From contig JBPCTR010000229.1 in NCBI GenBank assembly GCA_051011575.1, positions 1 to 11,916 on the forward strand: a stretch of DNA of 11,916 nucleotides, read 5' to 3'. Made by a program: the position numbers and the translations under genes. Below are positions 7,379-11,916 of the stretch, piece after piece (the first letter of the stretch is position 1; each line of letters opens with the position of its first letter). The notes below the pieces were generated by a model, which worked only from the letters and a program-made list of their open reading frames with translations, did no database searches and was not told where the DNA came from. Origin of the DNA: SHLQ01 sp051011575 (GTDB lineage: Bacteria; Actinomycetota; Acidimicrobiia; Acidimicrobiales; SHLQ01).

Positions 7379-8155
7379 TCACGCCTCCGTCAGGTCGCAA
7401 ACGACCGGTGCATGGTCGCTCGGGAGCTTTCCCTTGCGAGCGTTCCGATCGACGAAGATGCGGGATGTACGTGCTCGAATCGGTGCGCTCGCCAGGATGA
7501 GGTCGATCCGCATGCCCTTTCGTTTGTGAAAGTTGCCATCTCGATAGTCCCACCATGAATAGAGCCCGGCTTCGTCGTGAAAGTCGCGAAATGTGTCGTG
7601 CAGTCCCCAATCGTCGAGGCTCTCGAGCTTGGCTCGCTCGGCGTCGGACGTATGAGTGACTCCAACGAGACCCTTTGGGTCGTACACGTCGCGATCGTCG
7701 GGTGCGATGTTGAAGTCCCCGACGACGCAGATGTCGTCGCCCGCGTGCGCGTTGGTGTCGAGGTCGGTCTGGAGCCGATCGAGCCATGCGAGCTTGTACT
7801 CGTAGTGTTCGTCGTCGAGCGATCGACCGTTCGGGACGTAACAGCTGGCCACACGGACGCGGTCGCACGTCGCCCAGATGATCCGGGCGTCGCGGTCGGG
7901 TTCATCGCCGTCCGCAAAGTCCGCGTGGACGCCCGACAGACCAACGCGCGAAAGGATGGCCACCCCATTCCATTGGCCCTGTCCATGATGTGCGGTCTCG
8001 TAGCCGAGATCGTTGAAGGTGGCGTGGGGGAAGTCCTCGTTGGCGAGCTTGGTCTCCTGCAGGCACAACACGTCGGGCTCGAGCAGGTCGAGCCACTCGG
8101 TGACCCGATCGAGCCGAGCGTTGAGCGAGTTAACATTCCACGTCGCAATGCGCAT
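7379..8155 (-). CDS. xth: Exodeoxyribonuclease III (AP endonuclease, Xth family)
   Basis: This is a 258-residue, Mg2+-dependent 3'-5' exonuclease and apurinic/apyrimidinic endonuclease of base-excision repair, of the usual ExoIII length. All hallmark residues of the endonuclease/exonuclease/phosphatase fold are visible: WNVNS (Asn7), LQETK (metal ligand Glu34), SCYVPNG (Tyr106), GDFNIAP (Asp147, Asn149), RIDLIL (Asp218) and the terminal SDHAPV (Asp247-His248). The substrate-loop signature YSWWDYR is also present. The ATG at 8155 begins directly with MRIATWNVNS, the family's standard N-terminus, so no longer form is expected. No Shine-Dalgarno precedes it; a TANNNT box six bases upstream suggests a leaderless transcript. 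The stop is one base from the antiporter start. The gene is divergent from kgd. Confidence 0.96.
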   Translation of the reverse strand: MRIATWNVNSLNARLDRVTEWLDLLEPDVLCLQETKLANEDFPHATFNDLGYETAHHGQGQWNGVAILSRVGLSGVHADFADGDEPDRDARIIWATCDRVRVASCYVPNGRSLDDEHYEYKLAWLDRLQTDLDTNAHAGDDICVVGDFNIAPDDRDVYDPKGLVGVTHTSDAERAKLESLDDWGLHDTFRDFHDEAGLYSWWDYRDGNFHKRKGMRIDLILASAPIRARTSRIFVDRNARKGKLPSDHAPVVCDLTEA

Positions 8156-8167
8156 GATCTGACGCTA
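8156..8167 (-). promoter_or_regulatory. Candidate leaderless promoter (-10 box) for xth
   Basis: The minus strand reads TAGCGT at 8167-8162, matching TANNNT, followed by six bases and then the ATG at 8155. A transcript beginning at the A of ATG would have the usual -10 to +1 spacing, and no ribosome binding site is visible. No convincing -35 hexamer is seen. Inferred from spacing only. Confidence 0.45.
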
Positions 8168-8176
8168 CCCGGGCCC

Positions 8177-8188
8177 TAGGCTTGACCT
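8177..8188 (+). promoter_or_regulatory. Candidate leaderless promoter (-10 box) for kgd
   Basis: TAGGCT at 8177-8182 matches TANNNT and is followed by six bases and then the GTG start at 8189. This is the same geometry as on the opposite strand, 9 bases away. A -35 element would have to lie around 8154-8160, overlapping the xth start codon. No Shine-Dalgarno is visible before GTG. Inferred from spacing only. Confidence 0.45.
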
Positions 8189-11100
8189 GTGAATTCGCCT
8201 GACACCGACCGTTCGATGCTCGGCGCCAACACCTGGTTGGTCGACGAGATGTATCGCAACTACCTCGAGAACCCTGCGAACGTGTCGGAGAGCTGGCGAG
8301 AGTTCTTCGTCGACTACCGCCCGAGCGCGGCGATTGCGCCACCAGCGGCACCACCAGCCAACGGTTCTGGCGCCGCCGATGTCGCGCGGGCCGTCGCTCC
8401 CGAGAACGGCACAGCGCCAACGACGCCGACGTCCGCCGCATCGAAATCGGCGCTGCCCGACAACGCCGAACCTCTTCGGGGAGTGGCGGCGCGAATCGTA
8501 GAGAACATGGAGGAGTCGCTCGAGGTTCCTACCGCCACGAGTTTCCGGGACCTTCCCGCCCGCCTGCTCGAGGTGAACCGCATGATCATCAACGGGCATT
8601 TGCGTCGTACCCGTGGCGGCAAGATCAGCTTCACCCATCTCATCGGCTACGCCGTCGTGCGCGCCATCGCCGACGCCGTGCCGGCCATGAACAACGCATA
8701 CGTGGAAGGGCCTGACGGCAAGCCCAACATCGTTCGCCGCGAGCGCGTCGGCCTGGGAATCGCGATCGACGTCGAGCGTTCCGATGGCACTCGCACGTTG
8801 ATGGTGCCGGCGATCAAGGATGCCGACACGCTCGACTTCAGCCAGTTTGTGGACATTTACGACGACCTCGTTCGTCGAGGACGCTCCGGCAAGCTCACAC
8901 TTGATGACTTTCAGGGTGGCACCGTCAGCCTCACCAACCCCGGAGGCATCGGGACCGTGCAGTCGGTCCCACGACTCATGAAGGGCCAGTCTGCGATCAT
9001 CGGCCTTGGCTCGATCGGCTACCCGATGGCGTTCGCTTCTGCCGACCCCGCAAAGCTCGCCGAGATCGGTGTTTCGAAGATCGTCACCGTCACGAGTACC
9101 TACGACCATCGGGTTATCCAGGGAGCCGAGAGCGGCTTGTTCCTGAAGAAGGTCCAGGAACTCCTCATGGGCGAGGACGACTTCTACGCGAACGCCTTCG
9201 CTGCCATGGACATCCCGTACGACGCCGTGAAGTGGCGGCGGGATGTGAACCCGGTCGACGACGAGTTCTCGCTCATCGAACGCCAGGTGAAGGTCAACAA
9301 TCTGGTCAACGCGTACCGCGTGCGAGGCCACCTGATCGCCAACCTCGATCCGCTCGGGCTGATGGAGCGCGAGATGCACTCCGAGCTCGATCCGGCGAGC
9401 TACGGACTGACGATCTGGGATCTCGAGCGGGAGTTCGTGATCGAAGGTCTCCTCGGTCCCAAGGCCGGCACCGGTCGGAAGCGTCTCAAGCTCGCCGAGC
9501 TTCTGGGAATCATGCGAGATGCGTACTGCCGTACGGTCGGCGTCGAGTACATGCACATGGCGAATCCCGACGAGAAGCTCTGGATCCAGGAACAGGTCGA
9601 GGGCGGGTCTTTCGCGGTCGATGGCGAGACGCAGCGGCACATCCTCACACGACTGAATGCCGCCGAGGCGCTCGAGAAGTTCCTCGGCACCAAGTACATC
9701 GGGCAGAAGCGCTTCGGCATCGAAGGTGCCGAGAGTGCAATCCCGACGCTCGATCAGCTCCTCTCCGACGCTGCCGATGCCGGTATGACCGACGTGGTGA
9801 TGGGGATGGCACATCGAGGTCGACTGAACGTTCTGGTCAACATCGTGGGCAAGGCCTACCACCAGCTGTTCGAGGAGTTCGAGGGTGCGATCACACCCGA
9901 CTCGGTTCAAGGCTCCGGCGATGTGAAATACCACCTCGGCCAGACCGGCGAGTTCACGTCCCACGAGGGAAACACCATTCCGGTCACCCTGGCTGCCAAC
10001 CCGTCTCACCTCGAGGCCGTCGACCCCGTCGTGGTCGGCATCGCCCGCGCCAAAATGGACCACGTGCCAATGGGACTCACCGATCCCTACCCCGTGCTCC
10101 CCGTTCTGATCCACGGCGATGCCGCGTTCGCCGGCCAGGGCGTGGTGACCGAGACGCTGAACCTGAGCCAGATCCGCGGCTACAAGGTGGGCGGCACGAT
10201 CCACCTGATCATCAACAACCAGCTCGGCTTCACGACCGCGCCGCACTCGGCGCGGTCGAGTGAGTACTCCACCGACGTCGCGAAGCTGATCCAGGCACCC
10301 ATCTTCCACGTCAACGCCGACGACCCCGAGGCATGTGTGCGGGTCGCCCAGATCGCTTTCGAATACCGGCAGCGGTTCAACAAGGACGTCGTGATCGACA
10401 TGATCGGCTACCGCCGCCATGGTCACAACGAGGGTGACGACCCGAGCTACACCCAGCCCCAGATGTACAAGGCGATCGAGGGCCGTCGCTCGGTTCGCAA
10501 GCTCTACACCGAGGCGTTGATCAAGCGCGGTGACCTCACCGTCGAGCAGGCCGAGCAGGCGCTCGATGACTTCCGAATGCGACTTCAGGAAGCGCTCGAC
10601 GCAACCCGCAACGACGCTCCCGACCCCGATCTTCGAGCCGCCGAGCCGCCCATTCCCGAGGGCGTCCAACCACACGTGGAGACCGGCGTGGAGCGCCCGG
10701 ATCTCGACCGCGTCTTCGAGGCGATCACGACCATGCCCGACGACTTCGAGCTACACCCGAAGCTCCGGCAGCAGTTCGACGCACGGGCCGAGATGTATGC
10801 CGCCGGCCAGGTCGACTGGGCGCTTGGCGAGCTCCTCGCCTACGGCACACTCCTCGCCGAGGGAAACTCGGTGCGATTGTCGGGCCAGGACAGTCGGCGA
10901 GGCACCTTTTCCCACCGGCACTCTGTTCTCATCGATTACAACACCGGTTCCGAGATCCTCCCGCTCTCGAACGCCGCACCTGATGGCACCAACATGTGGG
11001 TCTACGACTCCCTGCTCAGCGAATACGCAGCTCTCGGATTCGAGTACGGCTATTCGATTGAACGACCCGACGTGCTCACGCTCTGGGAAGCCCAGTTCGG

Positions 11101-11845
11101 CGACTTCGTGAACGGGGCCCAGATCATCATCGACCAGTTCCTGATGGCCGCCGAAGACAAATGGTCGCAAAAGTCAGGTCTCACCCTGCTGCTCCCACAT
11201 GGCTACGAGGGGCAGGGCCCCGAGCACTCGTCGGCGCGGGTCGAGCGATTCCTTCTGACCGCGGCCGAGGACAACGTGCAGATCGCGAACGCGACCACCG
11301 CAGCCCAGTTCTTCCACCTGCTCCGCCGGCAGATGCATCGCAGCATCGTGAAGCCGTTGATCGTGTTCACCCCGAAGTCACTCCTGCGGGCCAAGACCAG
11401 CCGGTCGCCCGTCGACGAGCTGACGAGCGGGCATTTCCAGGAGACCCTCGCAGATCCCACGCCTCCGGCGGTCGAAGCGGTGAGCGACCTCGTGTTCGCG
11501 ACCGGCAAGGTCGGGCTCGATGCCATCGCCCGACGCGACGAAATCGGAGCGCCCAGCCTGATCACCCGCGTAGAACAGCTCTATCCGTGGCCGCGGGATC
11601 AGATCGCAGCGATCGTCGCCGCCCATCCCAACGCGCGGCGCATCATCTGGTTGCAGGAAGAGCCCGAGAACATGGGTTCGTGGAACTTCGTGAAGGGCCG
11701 GCTCTACGAGGAGCACGGCGCCACGCACGATATTCAGCGCTACTCCCGACCGGAATCGGGAAGTCCGTCCTGTGGGTCGAGCCGGGTGCACATGCAGGAA
11801 CAGGAAAAGCTGCTTCGCCTCGTGCTCCCTGACTTGCCCGGCTGA
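8189..11845 (+). CDS. kgd: Multifunctional 2-oxoglutarate metabolism enzyme Kgd (E2 core fused to 2-oxoglutarate dehydrogenase E1)
   Basis: This 1218-residue protein is the actinobacterial SucA/Kgd fusion (mycobacterial homologues are about 1230). It decarboxylates 2-oxoglutarate with thiamine diphosphate and passes the succinyl group into the TCA cycle dehydrogenase complex. Residues 1-40 are the E1 N-terminal segment (NTWLVDEMYRNYLENPANV). Residues 45-92 are an Ala/Pro linker with no lipoyl domain. Residues 94-335 are the E2 acyltransferase core (GGKISFTHLIGYAVV, SLTNPGGIGTV, and DHRVIQGAESG with catalytic His307). From about 370 comes the E1 proper: NAYRVRGHLIANLDPLGL, AHRGRLNVL (His542), NPSHLEAV (His607), the ThDP motif GDAAFAGQG (643-651), GHNEGDDPSYTQP, LSGQDSRRGTFSHRHSVL, then the C-terminal EEPENMGSW and SSRVHMQEQEKLL. 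Lipoylated E2 and E3 must come from elsewhere. In mycobacteria this enzyme is inhibited by the FHA protein GarA and activated by acetyl-CoA; whether that holds here is unknown. The GTG start at 8189 has no Shine-Dalgarno but gives the expected N-terminus. Confidence 0.97.
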   Translation: MNSPDTDRSMLGANTWLVDEMYRNYLENPANVSESWREFFVDYRPSAAIAPPAAPPANGSGAADVARAVAPENGTAPTTPTSAASKSALPDNAEPLRGVAARIVENMEESLEVPTATSFRDLPARLLEVNRMIINGHLRRTRGGKISFTHLIGYAVVRAIADAVPAMNNAYVEGPDGKPNIVRRERVGLGIAIDVERSDGTRTLMVPAIKDADTLDFSQFVDIYDDLVRRGRSGKLTLDDFQGGTVSLTNPGGIGTVQSVPRLMKGQSAIIGLGSIGYPMAFASADPAKLAEIGVSKIVTVTSTYDHRVIQGAESGLFLKKVQELLMGEDDFYANAFAAMDIPYDAVKWRRDVNPVDDEFSLIERQVKVNNLVNAYRVRGHLIANLDPLGLMEREMHSELDPASYGLTIWDLEREFVIEGLLGPKAGTGRKRLKLAELLGIMRDAYCRTVGVEYMHMANPDEKLWIQEQVEGGSFAVDGETQRHILTRLNAAEALEKFLGTKYIGQKRFGIEGAESAIPTLDQLLSDAADAGMTDVVMGMAHRGRLNVLVNIVGKAYHQLFEEFEGAITPDSVQGSGDVKYHLGQTGEFTSHEGNTIPVTLAANPSHLEAVDPVVVGIARAKMDHVPMGLTDPYPVLPVLIHGDAAFAGQGVVTETLNLSQIRGYKVGGTIHLIINNQLGFTTAPHSARSSEYSTDVAKLIQAPIFHVNADDPEACVRVAQIAFEYRQRFNKDVVIDMIGYRRHGHNEGDDPSYTQPQMYKAIEGRRSVRKLYTEALIKRGDLTVEQAEQALDDFRMRLQEALDATRNDAPDPDLRAAEPPIPEGVQPHVETGVERPDLDRVFEAITTMPDDFELHPKLRQQFDARAEMYAAGQVDWALGELLAYGTLLAEGNSVRLSGQDSRRGTFSHRHSVLIDYNTGSEILPLSNAAPDGTNMWVYDSLLSEYAALGFEYGYSIERPDVLTLWEAQFGDFVNGAQIIIDQFLMAAEDKWSQKSGLTLLLPHGYEGQGPEHSSARVERFLLTAAEDNVQIANATTAAQFFHLLRRQMHRSIVKPLIVFTPKSLLRAKTSRSPVDELTSGHFQETLADPTPPAVEAVSDLVFATGKVGLDAIARRDEIGAPSLITRVEQLYPWPRDQIAAIVAAHPNARRIIWLQEEPENMGSWNFVKGRLYEEHGATHDIQRYSRPESGSPSCGSSRVHMQEQEKLLRLVLPDLPG

Positions 11846-11858
11846 ACCCCGCCCGGCG

Positions 11859-11916
11859 TCAGACGGCCGCGGCCACGAGGCGCAATACGTCGTCGCCGTA
11901 GCGGGCCGCTTTCACC
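11859..11916 (-). CDS. C-terminal tail of a convergent gene, HRDC-like (partial)
   Basis: The minus strand from the window edge reads VKAARYGDDVLRLVAAAV followed by TGA (11861-11859). The pattern K-x-x-RYGDDVL-x-LV resembles the end of an HRDC domain, as found at the C-terminus of RecQ- or UvrD2-type helicases and of RNase D-like proteins. Only 18 residues are visible, so the family is a guess and the enzyme cannot be named. Its stop is 13 bases from the kgd stop, a tail-to-tail arrangement with no room for a separate terminator between them. Confidence 0.5.
   Translation of the reverse strand, partial: VKAARYGDDVLRLVAAAV

Noticed and set aside
9232..10263. Plus-strand frame of 343 codons inside kgd in another frame
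   Set aside because: Arg-rich shadow of the kgd reading frame with no domain and no start signal.
8165..10675. Open minus-strand frame of 836 codons opposite kgd
   Set aside because: It is wholly antisense to a gene with unmistakable E2/E1 motifs. Its translation has no recognisable domain and is rich in Val, Gly, Asp and His, as expected from high-GC codon bias on the opposite strand.
11846..11858. Bidirectional terminator between the convergent genes
   Set aside because: The 13-base gap shows no stem-loop or T-tract.

Overview
The window looks like a chromosomal segment of a high-GC actinobacterium. The strongest evidence is the large gene at 8189-11845, which encodes the actinobacterial fused 2-oxoglutarate enzyme (Kgd type: E2 acyltransferase core joined to a complete E1). 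Supporting evidence is an LAxTG-type sortase signal on a surface protein and a pair of putative leaderless promoters of the TANNNT type. The gene mix and protein style suggest a member of Acidimicrobiia (Ilumatobacter-like), but that assignment is an inference. I see no mobile elements, tRNA, rRNA or CRISPR, and no gene-free stretch longer than about 100 bases.

Layout. Positions 1-8155 hold five consecutive minus-strand genes, in transcription order: xth (exonuclease III, 8155-7379), a CPA-type cation:proton antiporter with a C-terminal RCK-like domain (7377-5614), a large soluble PAS/histidine-kinase protein (5557-3389), a secreted LAxTG-anchored SdrD_B-like surface protein (3293-1476) and ettA (ABC-F translation factor, from 1464, running off the left edge). 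Gaps are 1, 56, 95 and 11 bases, so xth-antiporter and surface protein-ettA are tightly coupled and the whole block may be one operon or two. Divergently, from 8189 to 11845 on the plus strand, lies kgd. The last 57 bases hold the C-terminal tail of a convergent minus-strand gene that resembles the end of an HRDC domain.

How they fit together. ettA (translation under low energy), kgd (TCA cycle entry and glutamate balance) and xth (base-excision repair) are housekeeping genes. The antiporter, sensor kinase and surface protein between them form a small envelope/ion-stress-looking cassette, but no response regulator or sortase lies in the window.

The most interesting item is the kinase. It consists of two PAS-DHp-ATPase modules in one chain with complementary losses. 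Module 1 keeps the phospho-acceptor His and DxxxQ motif but has lost the ATP-binding boxes. Module 2 has lost the His (replaced by Glu) but keeps intact N, G1 and G2 boxes. This suggests a single-chain kinase that works only across modules. Second is the 33-base kgd/xth intergenic region, where two oppositely oriented TANNNT boxes each sit exactly six bases from a start codon within a near-palindrome.
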